A stretch of DNA of 64,000 nucleotides, taken from assembly GCF_006335145.1 (NCBI RefSeq), contig NZ_VDMN01000003.1:558001-622000 (forward strand), in the 5' to 3' direction. How positions within the stretch are numbered: position 1 is the stretch's first letter; each line of letters starts with the position of its first letter. Origin of the DNA: Aliirhizobium smilacinae (GTDB lineage: Bacteria; Pseudomonadota; Alphaproteobacteria; Rhizobiales; Rhizobiaceae). Under the pieces are notes generated by a model. The model was not told where the DNA came from and did no database searches. It saw only the letters and a program-made list of their open reading frames with translations. Both the position numbers and the translations under genes were made by a program. This document shows, piece by piece, positions 1 through 9,371 of this stretch.

Positions 1-131
1 TCGTTGACCGCGAAATGACGTCACTGTCAACGCCTAGACGATTTCCGCTTTTCTACGAAACGCGAAACTCCTCTATCTCTTAGCTTCTACGCAAAACCGG
101 TGCCCGCTTTTGCTGGAACTGCTTTCTGTGT

Positions 132-869
132 CTATTTTTCCCACAAACGGAGAGGTTTCAGCCCGTAGCGTTGAAGGATTTCATCCTGGCCTTTTTCGCT
201 GATCAGTGCGTCGAGCCCGTTCTGCATGCGGCTGATCAGGTCATCAGGCATCTGTTTGTTGCAGGCTATGCCGAAGTGACTTTCAGAGAACGGCAGGACG
301 ATTTCGATCGGCTTGCCTTCTGATTTCAGCCGCTCGTAGATGTTGTCCGACATCGGCATCATATCGACACGCTGCTCGAGGAGCTTGTTCAGGGTGATCT
401 CGAAATCCGAGCTCAGGTCGATTGAGGGGAAGTCCCGTTCGCGCAAAAGGGTCTCTGTGAAATCAGCCCGGTGCGTGCCGATCGTATAGCGTTTGGCCTC
501 TTCAAGGGTTTTGGCTGTCACGCCTGAGCCTGCGAGCCGGACCAGTACGTGGCGGCTGATGCTGAGCGGGGTCACCCATTTGAACCGTTTTTCCCGCTCG
601 GGAATGCGCGCCGTGGAGAAGACGCAATGCATGGGCTGCGTTTCCGCCAAGGTGATCGCCCGCGCCCATGGCATGATTTCCATTGTGAACGGAATGCCCG
701 CATTGCGCATCAGCGCTTCGACCTGTTCGACGCTCGATCCGTGATACGTCCCGTCCGGGTTACGGTAGATGAACGGAGGATATGACTCCGTCGTCAGGGT
801 GACGGCACTCTGCGCCAACGCCGGCGAGCCCAGTCCCAACATGCAGATCAGCGCAATCGTCATCTTCAT
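132..869 (-). CDS. Periplasmic solute-binding protein, SBP_bac_3 type (amino-acid/ligand binding)
   Basis: This is an exported bacterial type-3 extracellular solute-binding protein of 245 aa, probably acting in the periplasm as a binding or sensing subunit. A Sec signal peptide covers about residues 1-20, ending in SPALAQ. The mature part carries typical family text such as YPPFIYRNPDGTYHGSSVE near its start. I chose the ATG at 869 because GGAGG lies seven bases upstream; the longer reading to 929 has no such site and would bury the signal peptide. No permease or ATPase gene adjoins it. Its partner is the GGDEF/EAL gene ending 56 bases upstream on the same strand. I infer that it feeds a ligand signal to that protein rather than to a transporter. 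The ligand is unknown. Confidence 0.8.
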   Translation of the reverse strand: MKMTIALICMLGLGSPALAQSAVTLTTESYPPFIYRNPDGTYHGSSVEQVEALMRNAGIPFTMEIMPWARAITLAETQPMHCVFSTARIPEREKRFKWVTPLSISRHVLVRLAGSGVTAKTLEEAKRYTIGTHRADFTETLLRERDFPSIDLSSDFEITLNKLLEQRVDMMPMSDNIYERLKSEGKPIEIVLPFSESHFGIACNKQMPDDLISRMQNGLDALISEKGQDEILQRYGLKPLRLWEK

Positions 870-925
870 CGCGTGCCTCCGAAAGGTCGCTGAAAGCATT
901 GCACTCGAATGTTTCATTCCACCGG

Positions 926-3301
926 TCAACTGGCGAGGGACGTTTTGCTGGGCTGCCCGGAAAAGTCCGCCAGCAGGTCATTGATCTCGCGAGGCCGAGA
1001 GAAGTGATAACCCTGCGCGTAATCGACGCCGATCTGCATCAGCTGCTGTCGTTGCTGCGCCGTCTCCACCCCCTCGGCAACCACCTGGCACTGCATCTGA
1101 TGCGAGATGGTCGTGATGCCCTCGATCAGCATCCGGCTCTTTCGTTCCACGTCGGTGTCGCCGCCAAGCAACGATTGTACGAAGGATTGATCGATCTTGA
1201 CGATATCGACAGGGAAGCGGTTCAGGTAGCTCAGAGACGAATAGCCGGTGCCGAAATCGTCCAGCGCGATGCGGCAGCCGAATTCATGAAGTTCGGACAG
1301 GGTTCTGCGGATTTCGGGGTCGTCATGCATCAGTACGGCTTCAGTGATCTCGATTACCAGACGGGAGGGCAGGATGCCCCCGTCGGCAAGCAGGTTGGCC
1401 AGCCGGGTTGGAAGGCCAGGTTCGAATTGCAATGGCGAGAAGTTCACGGCGACATAGGAATTGCCGAGGCCGGGAAGGCGGGAGACCCGATTGAGATTGG
1501 CAAGCGCGTCTTCCAGAATGAGATTGCCGATCGCGGCGATCGACCCGTTCTCCTCGGCGACGCTGACAAGCGGGCCGGGGGCAAGAAGACCCTTGCGGGG
1601 ATGGCGCAGGCGCATGAGCGCCTCGAAGCCGACGGGCAGGCCGCTGGCTATGCCGACGATCGGCTGGAAATGGGCCTCGAACCAGTTGGCTGCGATGCCG
1701 ACTTCGATGTCGCTTTCGATTTCGGCCTTTTCCCTGGTTTTGGTCAGGATGGCAGGGTCATAGACCTTTGCACCATTCTTGCCGTCGCGTTTGCGCGCAT
1801 ACATCGCCAGATCGGACTTTTGCAGTAGTTCCGCAGCGGTCGCGGCATGTTGCGGATAAAAGGCGACGCCAACACTGGCGCTCAGTCTTAGACTGGTTCC
1901 TTCAGTGCGGAACGGCGACTCGAACATGTCGATGATCTGCTGGCACAGTTCGGCGCTGCGGCTCTCGGCATCCGGGCCGGCGATCACTATGGCGAATTCA
2001 TCTCCGCCCAGCCGGGAGGCCGTATCTGAAACGCGCAGCATCGGCTGAAGCCTCGTAACGAATTCCTGCAAAACCAGATCGCCCGCGGCATGGCCGTGAT
2101 TGTCGTTGATGGCCTTGAAGCGGTCGAGATCGACGAAGAGGCAGGCCAGTTGCGTCGCCATCCGGTCGGCATCGATAATGTGTCGATCGAGAGCAGCCTC
2201 AAATCCTTGCCGGTTCAACAGTCCGGTCAGATGATCCGATATCGCCTGCTGGTGGTTGCGGAATTCGGATTGCTTCAATTCCGTCACGTCGGTCATGACG
2301 CTCAGCGAGCCGGCAAGGTGCGTTGTGGTTGCCCCGAGATCGGCTTCGGCGATCAGCACATCGAGAAGGCGACCGTTCTTGCACAGGAAGCGAACGGTGA
2401 TTTCTATTGTGACGCTGTCGGTATGGGCGTCCCGTCTGCGATTTTCGAAGGAAGCCCTATCTGCCGCAAATACGAAATCCGAAAAGTGGTGCCCGATGAC
2501 TTCTTCCCGCTGGTAGCCGGTGGCCAACAGCCAATAGTCGCTGACGGCGGCAACCGTATCGCCGGCGGTCAATGAGAACAGCATTGCGGGGGTAAGATTG
2601 TAGATTTCTATCGTCTGCTGATGCGCCCGCTTCAACTCCTGCTCCTCGCGCTCCAGCAGGAGTTGCATCTCGTTGAAGCTTCTGGCTAGCCGGCCCATCT
2701 CATCGGCGGAACGCCAGTCGACATGGTGGCGCGAGCCAAGCCTGCGGGTCGCTTCGATCGCGGCCGTCAGGCGTGTCAACGGGCGGACGACCATGATCCG
2801 ATTGCCGAATACGGCTGCGCCAAAAACGGTCAGGATCGCAATGATGAAGATCGAAATGAACGCAAACTCGATCTGATGCAGGCCAGAAAACCAGCTTGCG
2901 ACAGGCACATAAATAGTCAGCGTGCCGACTTCGCGAGGCCCCTGCAGCGATCGATATATCACCGTCTGGCTGCGGGATTCGAGAGTATCGAGATCGGGTG
3001 CCCCTGGAACTGCTTCAGAGACACTGAGCTTGCCCGTCGTGTCGTTGATCTGGACGGCATGGACCATCTGATCCAGCAGGATCATCTGGGCGACCTGGCG
3101 AATGCTGTCCAGGTCCAGATCCCACAACGGCTTTCCGAGTGCCTGGGTGTTGCTGTTCATCACCACATCGACGTGTTCGCCGATGCTCTGGGAAGCCTGC
3201 TGAGACGAAAGAGCGAGGAAAAGCGTGAAAAGCGGAGCCACGACGACGAGAAGCGCGCCAGATATTATGGCAATGAAACGACTCTCTACAGAATGAGTCA
3301 T
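926..3301 (-). CDS. Membrane-bound HAMP-PAS-GGDEF-EAL c-di-GMP protein
   Basis: This 791-aa inner-membrane protein makes and/or degrades cyclic di-GMP. A first membrane helix (about residues 10-30) and a second (about 150-170) bracket a periplasmic sensor region. HAMP, PAS, GGDEF and EAL domains follow. The GGDEF motif is intact and has an RVSD inhibitory-site motif five residues before it. The EAL domain keeps FEALMRLRHP, EITEAV, DDFGTGYSSL and VVAEGVET, so both activities look possible. The ATG at 3301 follows GGGGA; a TTG 18 bases upstream is an alternative start. The periplasmic binding-protein gene directly downstream is probably co-transcribed and may supply the signal. Which activity dominates cannot be read from sequence. 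Confidence 0.9.
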   Translation of the reverse strand: MTHSVESRFIAIISGALLVVVAPLFTLFLALSSQQASQSIGEHVDVVMNSNTQALGKPLWDLDLDSIRQVAQMILLDQMVHAVQINDTTGKLSVSEAVPGAPDLDTLESRSQTVIYRSLQGPREVGTLTIYVPVASWFSGLHQIEFAFISIFIIAILTVFGAAVFGNRIMVVRPLTRLTAAIEATRRLGSRHHVDWRSADEMGRLARSFNEMQLLLEREEQELKRAHQQTIEIYNLTPAMLFSLTAGDTVAAVSDYWLLATGYQREEVIGHHFSDFVFAADRASFENRRRDAHTDSVTIEITVRFLCKNGRLLDVLIAEADLGATTTHLAGSLSVMTDVTELKQSEFRNHQQAISDHLTGLLNRQGFEAALDRHIIDADRMATQLACLFVDLDRFKAINDNHGHAAGDLVLQEFVTRLQPMLRVSDTASRLGGDEFAIVIAGPDAESRSAELCQQIIDMFESPFRTEGTSLRLSASVGVAFYPQHAATAAELLQKSDLAMYARKRDGKNGAKVYDPAILTKTREKAEIESDIEVGIAANWFEAHFQPIVGIASGLPVGFEALMRLRHPRKGLLAPGPLVSVAEENGSIAAIGNLILEDALANLNRVSRLPGLGNSYVAVNFSPLQFEPGLPTRLANLLADGGILPSRLVIEITEAVLMHDDPEIRRTLSELHEFGCRIALDDFGTGYSSLSYLNRFPVDIVKIDQSFVQSLLGGDTDVERKSRMLIEGITTISHQMQCQVVAEGVETAQQRQQLMQIGVDYAQGYHFSRPREINDLLADFSGQPSKTSLAS

Positions 3302-3444
3302 TCGTTTTCCCCGGCCCAATATTGCTCTTCTAAAATACTACCCCGTATTTCCGGCTATCCTTCCACTCAAATGTTTAAACTTCCCTGACGCGTTCTCTTA
3401 AATCTTTGCTGAGATGCGTTAGATTCGGACCTTGGTAAAAAGCA

Positions 3445-3468
3445 AAAGCCCGCCAAGGGGCGGGCTTT
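3445..3468 (-). terminator. Intrinsic terminator of rplY
   Basis: A perfect seven-pair GC stem (GCCCGCC/GGCGGGC, loop of four) lies 26 bases after the rplY stop. On the minus strand it is followed by TTTTGCTTTTT. It separates rplY from the GGDEF/EAL gene. Confidence 0.85.
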
Positions 3469-3493
3469 CTCTGTCTCGATAGAAGAATATTTA

Positions 3494-4108
3494 TTATTCT
3501 TCAGAAGGAGCGGCAACTACTACTTCTTCTTCAGCAACACCGGCAGCCGGAGCAACAAGCGTAGCGATGGTGAAGTCGCGGTCGGTGATGACGGCGCGTA
3601 CACCCTTCGGCAACTTGACGGCCGAAATGTGGATGCTGTCGCCGATCTTGGCGCCGTCGAGATCGACGGTGATGAATTCCGGGATGGCGTTGGCCGGGCA
3701 GAGGAACTCGACCGTGTGACGGACGATGTTCAGGACGCCGCCCTGCTTGATCGCGGACTTGTCTTCGTTGACGAAGTGAACCGGAACGTCGACGGTAACT
3801 TCTGTGTTGCCGGAGACGCGCAGGAAGTCGACGTGCAGGGTGAAGTCACGCACCGGATCCAGCTGATAATCCTTCGGCAGAACAGTGATCTTCTTGCCGT
3901 CGACATCGATGGTTGCAACCGTCGTCATGAAACCGCCAGCGTGAATACGCTTGGTGACCTCATTGGTGTTGAGGACGATTGAAATCGGGGCCTGCTTGTC
4001 ACCATAGATGACAGCGGGGATAAAACCGTTGCGGCGAAGTTCACGGGAGGACCCCTTACCTACCCGTTCGCGCGCCTCGGCCTTGAGCTCGTAAGAATCC
4101 TGGCTCAT
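3494..4108 (-). CDS. rplY: 50S ribosomal protein L25 / Ctc family (long form)
   Basis: This is ribosomal protein L25 of the long Ctc type, which binds 5S rRNA in the large subunit. The 204-aa length fits the two-domain alphaproteobacterial form: an N-terminal L25 domain (residues 1-90, with [17 protein letters not shown] text and the IPAVIYGDK turn) and a C-terminal Ctc/TL5 beta domain. The tail is acidic and alanine-rich, ending [11 protein letters not shown]. The gene has its own intrinsic terminator. The usual neighbour pth is not seen; prs lies 4.2 kb upstream, with a c-di-GMP gene and small genes between. Confidence 0.95.
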   Translation of the reverse strand: MSQDSYELKAEARERVGKGSSRELRRNGFIPAVIYGDKQAPISIVLNTNEVTKRIHAGGFMTTVATIDVDGKKITVLPKDYQLDPVRDFTLHVDFLRVSGNTEVTVDVPVHFVNEDKSAIKQGGVLNIVRHTVEFLCPANAIPEFITVDLDGAKIGDSIHISAVKLPKGVRAVITDRDFTIATLVAPAAGVAEEEVVVAAPSEE

Positions 4109-4471
4109 GGCATTTCCTTTCGAGGTTATTTGGAGAGTTCAGTCGATCGAAACGGTCGCTCTGAACCGGAAGGCATTATGCATGCGTTCCATCCGCGTTG
4201 CCTCCAAGGGTGTCTATGCGGACGCGCCCCTATAGTACAACGACCCCTGCGAGGCAAGGCTTTCCTGAAGCTGACAATGTCTTTTGTTTCGCCGGTCGTA
4301 CAGCCGCTTGTTGCGGAGCTGTGGGCTGGCGTTGATCCAGGGTAGGCACTCCTTGCCAGACTGTTAAGGACGTTTCTTTCCACCAGTCCAAAAACTGGTC
4401 TGCACAATACAACGTATGGAGTTTGTTAAAGAAACGACGCCGACAAGCAACATTGATTTCAAGGAATGATT
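4109..4471. other. Intergenic region between divergent rplY and the MHYT gene
   Basis: These 363 bases separate two divergent genes, so promoters for both must lie here. I found no convincing open reading frame, tRNA or hairpin. The only clear element is AAGGA at 4461-4465, the ribosome-binding site of the rightward gene. Confidence 0.5.
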
Positions 4472-7252
4472 ATGATGTACGGTATCGTCAACTGCCTGGT
4501 CCAAGAACACGATCTTACCCTTGTCCTGATGGCGGGCGTACTTTGCTTTCTGGCGAACCTTGGAACTGTCTCTTTCATCGGTCGAGCACGGGAAACCGAT
4601 CGCGCCGCGCGCCTGACCTGGGCTGCGGTCGCTGCAGGGGCAGGAGGGTTCGGCATATGGGCGACGCATTTCGTCGCAATGCTGGCCTATGATCCCGGAC
4701 AGACTTTCCGTTTCGACCTCAGTCTTACGCTTGTGTCGCTGGGGCTGGCGTTTGTCGCGACCTTTGCTGCCGCAACCTTCGTGCTGGTTATTCCGACGCG
4801 CTTCGGCGCGGCTGCAGCCGGTGTGGTGTTCGGCGCCGGGGTATCCTGCATGCATTTCACCGGCATGTCGGCCATCGAATTTGCCGGCGTCATTGCATGG
4901 GAGCGTTCGCTTGTTTTTGCCGCAATCGCTGCGGCCGTCACCCTGGCTCCGGTTGCTTTTGTCATCGCGCAGTCGCGGAGCGTCAAGGCTGTTGCGGTAG
5001 CTGCGGGGATTTTGTCCCTGGCGATCGTATCGATGCATTTCATCGCCATGGGGGCCGCCAGACTCGTTCCGGATCTCTCTTCGGCGATCGAAGTAGGCTC
5101 GCTGTCAAAACCACTGATGTTATCGACTATCGTCGTTGTCTCATTGACCCTGATCGGGTCGGGCGCTGCCGCTGCCGTCGTTTCCGGCCGCGCCGCACGC
5201 TCGTCCAGGGCAAGTGAGAGAAATTTTCAGCTGCTTGTCCGCGGCGTTACGGACTACGCCATCTACATGCTGGACCCGACAGGCGTTGTGACCAACTGGA
5301 ATGCCGGCGCTGAACGCGCCAAGGGTTATGCCGCCAACGAAATCATTGGCAAGAACTTCGCACGTTTCTACTCTCGGGAAGATCAAAAGCAGGGCATGCC
5401 GGAACAGGCTCTCAGAACGGCTCGCGATACCGGCCGTTTCGAGGCGGAAGGAAAACGTTACCGGAAGGACGGAACGTGGTTCTGGGCGCATGTCGTCATC
5501 CAGCCGATCCGTGATGAAGAAGATGTGCTGGTCGGTTATGCAAAAATCACCCGCGATATCACCCGCGAGAAGGAAGACAGCGACCGTATCGCAGTCGTTA
5601 CACAGAACCTTGATCTTGCCCTTGAAAACATGAGCCAGGGCATATGTCTCTTCGACCGCGATGAGAGGCTGATCCTATGCAATGGCCGCTATCGTGAGAT
5701 GTTCAAGTTTCCGGAAGGTTTTGTCACTCCGGGTGTCAGCTATTGGGAAATGGTCCGCAAGGGCTATGAAATGTCCTACGCCGATCCGCAGGATGCGCTG
5801 AACCGTGCGGAGAAACACTACAATCGCTATCTTGCTGCCATGAAATCGGGGCAACGCGTTATCCCTCATCGCACTGCCGGCGGCCAGACCTTCCGCATAG
5901 GACTGAACATGCTGACAGGCGGGGGCTGGGTCTCGACCTTCGACGACATCACTGAGCAGGTTCGCTCCGAAGAGCAGATCGCCTTCATGGCGCGTCATGA
6001 CGGCCTAACGCAGCTTCCCAACCGAGCCGCCTTTATGAGCCATATCGAAAGCGAAGTTCTACATGCTGAACATAGTGGCGATCGTCTCGCGGTCGTCGGC
6101 ATCGACCTCAACAGATTCAAGCAGATCAACGACCAGTTGGGGCATGGCGTCGGTGACGCGGTGCTAAGGGAGATCGCTCACCGCATGCTCAAGGTGATCG
6201 AGCCGACACAAATCTTTGCCCGTTTCGGCGGCGACGAATTCGTGGCGGCCATTCGATATGACGATATCGGCGAGGTCAGTGCGTTTCTTGATCGTATGAT
6301 CGGCGAATTCAACCGGCCTATGGATATCGAAGGTCACAGGCTTAGCACTGGTGCCAGCATGGGCATCGCTCTTTATCCCAACGACGGCCAGTCGCCCGAA
6401 GTGCTTATCGCCAATGCCGACCTGGCCATGTATCGCGCCAAGGCGTCGCTGACCGGCGAGTTCTGCTTCTACGATGTGGAGATGGACGAGGCAGCGCGTG
6501 ACCGCACGAAAATGGCCAAGGAACTGTGGGCCGCGATCGACGCGAAACAGTTCCATTTGAATTATCAGGTCCAGAAATCAGTCTCGACTGGCGATATAAC
6601 CGGCTACGAAGTTCTGCTGCGCTGGTATCATCCGGAACGCGGTCTTGTTTCGCCCGTGGATTTCATCCCTGTTGCGGAAGAATGCGGCGCCATCCTGCCG
6701 ATCGGCGAATGGGTGCTTCGCGAGGCCTGCCGAGAAGCTGCCGGATGGCCAGTCGACCATAAGGTCGCGGTCAATCTTTCGCCTGTTCAGATCGCTCATA
6801 CCGACATGCCGGCACTCGTGCATCAGGTGCTTCTTGAGACCGGGCTGAAACCTAGCCGCCTGGAACTCGAAATCACCGAGAGTTCTATCTTCAGCGACAA
6901 ACAGCGCGCTCTGCATGCGTTGCGGGCGATCAAGGCGCTCGGCGTCTCTATTGCCATCGATGACTTCGGCACCGGCTATTCTTCTCTGGAAACGCTGCAG
7001 TCCTTCCCGTTCGACAAGATCAAGCTCGATCGCAGCTTCCTGATCGATGTCGAGCGGAGCGAAGAGGCAAAAGCCATGGTCCGGGCTATCCTCGCGCTGG
7101 GGCAGGGCTTGCGTATCCCGGTGCTCGCCGAGGGTGTCGAGACGTCCCATCAGCTGGATATCCTGAGGCATGAAGGCTGCCACGAGGCGCAGGGCTACCT
7201 GTTGGGGCGGCCCATGCCGATCGACAAGCAACTACTGACCGAAGCGGCCTGA
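4472..7252 (+). CDS. MHYT-PAS-PAS-GGDEF-EAL c-di-GMP signalling protein
   Basis: This 926-aa protein has an N-terminal seven-helix MHYT sensor (about residues 1-250). The three signature motifs read THFVAM, MHFTGM and MHFIAM; the family is proposed to bind a metal and sense a diatomic gas. Two PAS regions follow (about 255-375 and 380-500), then GGDEF and EAL domains. FGGDEF is intact, without an RxxD inhibitory site. The EAL motif reads EVL, with EITES, DDFGTGYSSL and LAEGVET retained, so phosphodiesterase activity is plausible. I chose the ATG at 4472 because AAGGA sits six bases before it; an ATG at 4466 touches that site and is less likely. The gene stands alone, divergent from rplY. Confidence 0.92.
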   Translation: MMYGIVNCLVQEHDLTLVLMAGVLCFLANLGTVSFIGRARETDRAARLTWAAVAAGAGGFGIWATHFVAMLAYDPGQTFRFDLSLTLVSLGLAFVATFAAATFVLVIPTRFGAAAAGVVFGAGVSCMHFTGMSAIEFAGVIAWERSLVFAAIAAAVTLAPVAFVIAQSRSVKAVAVAAGILSLAIVSMHFIAMGAARLVPDLSSAIEVGSLSKPLMLSTIVVVSLTLIGSGAAAAVVSGRAARSSRASERNFQLLVRGVTDYAIYMLDPTGVVTNWNAGAERAKGYAANEIIGKNFARFYSREDQKQGMPEQALRTARDTGRFEAEGKRYRKDGTWFWAHVVIQPIRDEEDVLVGYAKITRDITREKEDSDRIAVVTQNLDLALENMSQGICLFDRDERLILCNGRYREMFKFPEGFVTPGVSYWEMVRKGYEMSYADPQDALNRAEKHYNRYLAAMKSGQRVIPHRTAGGQTFRIGLNMLTGGGWVSTFDDITEQVRSEEQIAFMARHDGLTQLPNRAAFMSHIESEVLHAEHSGDRLAVVGIDLNRFKQINDQLGHGVGDAVLREIAHRMLKVIEPTQIFARFGGDEFVAAIRYDDIGEVSAFLDRMIGEFNRPMDIEGHRLSTGASMGIALYPNDGQSPEVLIANADLAMYRAKASLTGEFCFYDVEMDEAARDRTKMAKELWAAIDAKQFHLNYQVQKSVSTGDITGYEVLLRWYHPERGLVSPVDFIPVAEECGAILPIGEWVLREACREAAGWPVDHKVAVNLSPVQIAHTDMPALVHQVLLETGLKPSRLELEITESSIFSDKQRALHALRAIKALGVSIAIDDFGTGYSSLETLQSFPFDKIKLDRSFLIDVERSEEAKAMVRAILALGQGLRIPVLAEGVETSHQLDILRHEGCHEAQGYLLGRPMPIDKQLLTEAA

Positions 7253-7283
7253 CAGGCTCTACGCGAGGTTTTCGCCGGCCGCG

Positions 7284-7541
7284 TCAGCGGCGCGCTTCGC
7301 CACCCGGAGCGTAGACCGTTTTCTGCTCAAAGCGGAACTTGAACCCGCAGTCGCTACAACGGATCATATATTTGCGCGGGTCGGTCGAAGCAAATTCGGT
7401 CCTAAAGCTCTTCGGCAGTTCGTCTATGCGAAAATCCCGGTTACCGGCGCGCTTGTCGTCCGTTTCGGAGACTTCGGCAAAGCCGGTATTGCCGCACTGG
7501 GAACATTCGAGCTTTCGGGAATAGCGGTCGCGGGCGGCCAT
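7284..7541 (-). CDS. Small zinc-ribbon-like protein of unknown function
   Basis: I do not recognise a named family. The 85-aa protein has two CxxC pairs (C13/C16 and C62/C65) about 45 residues apart, which is the usual spacing of a zinc ribbon. The stretch between is charged, and the C-terminus is basic. AAGGAG lies six bases before the ATG, so the gene is very likely translated. It lies tail to tail with the MHYT gene, 31 bases away. A nucleic-acid-binding or redox-structural role is possible but not shown. Confidence 0.75.
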   Translation of the reverse strand: MAARDRYSRKLECSQCGNTGFAEVSETDDKRAGNRDFRIDELPKSFRTEFASTDPRKYMIRCSDCGFKFRFEQKTVYAPGGEARR

Positions 7542-7594
7542 GCGGGACTCCTTGGGAATACCGGACCTACATAGTCAACGCATTTGCCGAATGC

Positions 7595-7624
7595 AAAACG
7601 CCGGGACTGTTGCCCCGGCGTTTT
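7595..7624 (-). terminator. Intrinsic terminator after the Kazal-like lipoprotein gene
   Basis: An 11-pair perfect stem (AAAACGCCGGG/CCCGGCGTTTT, loop of eight) lies 21 bases downstream of the lipoprotein stop. A T-run closes it in both directions, so it may work either way. Confidence 0.8.
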
Positions 7625-7645
7625 GTAACGGTCTTCCCGCGTTTT

Positions 7646-8194
7646 TTATCCGCGGCGGCATTCGCCGGATGAAATGATGCCGAATCCGGCGTTGTTTGCC
7701 TCGCAGGGATTCGGGAACGTCTGTGTGCGACCGCCGCGCTGGCCGCAAACCGGACGGTATTCGCGCGTGCAGATGCCGCCGGACTGCTGCGGGCGGTCAG
7801 GGCGACCCGGTCTGTCCCAGTCGGGACGATCCGGTCTGCCGGGACGATCCCAATCCGGCCGGTCTGGCCGACTCGACTCCGGCCTGTCAGGTCTTCCGGG
7901 GCGATCCCAGTCAGGACGATCAGGCCTCCCAGAGCCCCTGCATTCGCCGGAGCTGACGACACGGAATCCACGGGCTCCGGCCTGGCAGGAATTGCCGAAG
8001 GTTTCAAACCGTCCGCTCCGTTCGCCGCAGACGGGCCGATAATCCATGGTGCACATCTGTGGCCCACGGTCGGGACGAGAAGGCGGGTAATAGCCTCCCG
8101 GACCTGATGGCGGGCCGCCCTCCACGCAGGCTGATAGAAGCGGCAGCAGCAGAAGAAGTGGAAGCTTGGCAATATGGGCTGATATGAATGACAT
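7646..8194 (-). CDS. Lipoprotein with two Kazal-like domains joined by an RPDRPDWDRPG repeat linker
   Basis: This 182-aa envelope lipoprotein begins with a signal peptide and lipobox LLSAC, placing the lipidated cysteine at residue 23. Two similar four-cysteine modules follow: C48, C56, C70, C85 and C142, C150, C164, C179. Each contains YRPVCG, as in Kazal-type protease-inhibitor-like domains. They are separated by about 50 residues built from an 11-residue unit, RPDRPDWDRPG, repeated about three times with variation. GGGGAGGA precedes the ATG. Canonical Kazal domains have six cysteines, so inhibitory function is uncertain; a structural or cell-surface role is equally possible. An overlapping longer frame on the same strand (to 8226) is a shadow. 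Confidence 0.85.
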   Translation of the reverse strand: MSFISAHIAKLPLLLLLPLLSACVEGGPPSGPGGYYPPSRPDRGPQMCTMDYRPVCGERSGRFETFGNSCQAGARGFRVVSSGECRGSGRPDRPDWDRPGRPDRPESSRPDRPDWDRPGRPDRPDWDRPGRPDRPQQSGGICTREYRPVCGQRGGRTQTFPNPCEANNAGFGIISSGECRRG

Positions 8195-8236
8195 CGTTGA
8201 TTCCTCCCCATCGAATTGATGATCAATCTAAAGCAT

Positions 8237-8268
8237 CGGGCCGAAAATCGATATCGACTTTCGGCCCG
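8237..8268 (-). terminator. Probable terminator of prs
   Basis: A ten-pair stem (CGGGCCGAAA/TTTCGGCCCG, loop of 12) lies 42 bases after the prs stop. The T-run that follows is weak, so it may be a stabilising hairpin rather than a full intrinsic terminator. Confidence 0.5.
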
Positions 8269-8309
8269 GCGGAAATATTCGCAAAATTATGTCGGATGAC
8301 CGGAAAGGG

Positions 8310-9242
8310 TCAGTCGAACAGGCTGGAGACGGAGGATTCCATCGCCGTGCGGTTGATCGCCTCACCGAGCAGGTTCGCAGTCGAAATGACGCGAATGTTC
8401 GGTGCGGACTGAACTGCCGTCGTCGGCTGGATACTGTCGGTGATCACCAGTTCCTTCAGCTTGGACGAGGCGATGCGGCTGACCGCGCCGCCCGAGAGCA
8501 CGCCGTGGGTGATATAAGCGGTTACGCTGGTAGCGCCGTTTTTCAAAAGAGCTTCGGCGGCATTGCAGAGTGTCCCGCCCGAATCGACGATGTCGTCGAT
8601 CAGTAGACAGTCCTTGCCGGTCACGTCGCCGATGACGTTCATGACTTCCGATTCACCGGCACGTTCGCGGCGCTTATCGACGATCGCGAGCTGGCAACCC
8701 AGTCGCTTGGCGAGCGAGCGCGCGCGCACCACACCGCCGACGTCCGGCGAAACGACCATAACGTTGCCGAGGTCGTAATTTTCCTTCACGTCGCGGGCGA
8801 GGATCGGCACGGCGAAAAGATTGTCCGTCGGGATGTCGAAGAAGCCCTGGATCTGGTCGGCATGCAGGTCGAGCGTCATGACACGGTTGGCGCCCGCCTC
8901 GGTGATCAGGTTGGCCACGAGCTTGGCCGAGATCGGCGTGCGCGGTCCGGCCTTGCGGTCCTGACGGGCATAGCCGAAATAGGGAAGAACCGCCGTGATG
9001 CGCTTGGCGGAAGCCCGCCGGAACGCATCGATCATAATGAGCAGTTCCATCAGATGGTCGTTGGTCGGGAAAGACGTCGACTGGATGACGAAAATGTCTT
9101 CCCCGCGCACGTTTTCCTGAATTTCAACGAAGATTTCCTGGTCTGCAAATCGCCTTACGCTGGCTTTTCCGACTGGGACATTAAGATAGCTGCAGATCGC
9201 GTCGGCCAGATGCCGGTTCGAATTGCCTGCGAAAACCTTCAT
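8310..9242 (-). CDS. prs: Ribose-phosphate pyrophosphokinase (PRPP synthase, class I)
   Basis: This enzyme transfers pyrophosphate from ATP to ribose 5-phosphate, giving PRPP for purine, pyrimidine, histidine, tryptophan and NAD synthesis. The 310-aa length is normal for a class I enzyme. Visible motifs are the N-terminal [12 protein letters not shown], the YARQDRK flexible-loop region, the metal-binding [14 protein letters not shown] segment, the catalytic VDKRRERAG, and the PRPP loop [12 protein letters not shown]. It is probably the last gene of a leftward series starting at lgt, although a 129-base gap precedes it. Confidence 0.98.
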   Translation of the reverse strand: MKVFAGNSNRHLADAICSYLNVPVGKASVRRFADQEIFVEIQENVRGEDIFVIQSTSFPTNDHLMELLIMIDAFRRASAKRITAVLPYFGYARQDRKAGPRTPISAKLVANLITEAGANRVMTLDLHADQIQGFFDIPTDNLFAVPILARDVKENYDLGNVMVVSPDVGGVVRARSLAKRLGCQLAIVDKRRERAGESEVMNVIGDVTGKDCLLIDDIVDSGGTLCNAAEALLKNGATSVTAYITHGVLSGGAVSRIASSKLKELVITDSIQPTTAVQSAPNIRVISTANLLGEAINRTAMESSVSSLFD

Positions 9243-9371
9243 TTCGGTCCGCCTGTTTTGAAGCTGGATGGCGGCCTTTTACCGCCGCTGCCCTTGAATG
9301 CAAGAGCGTTTTCGAAATGCGCACTTATTTTATGAATGAACTGTGACTTGAGGGCCAAAATACCACTCCTT

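Noticed and set aside
1..131. Possible gene at the left edge of the window
   Set aside because: No open frame of useful length or recognisable motif; only 131 bases are visible.
926..3319. TTG start at 3319 for the GGDEF/EAL gene
   Set aside because: The ATG at 3301 has a GGGGA site at normal spacing and gives a better membrane N-terminus.
7567..8226. Longer open frame overlapping the Kazal-like lipoprotein on the same strand
   Set aside because: It has no signal, domain or ribosome-binding site and only mirrors the repeat DNA; the lipoprotein frame has GGGGAGGA, a lipobox and paired cysteines.
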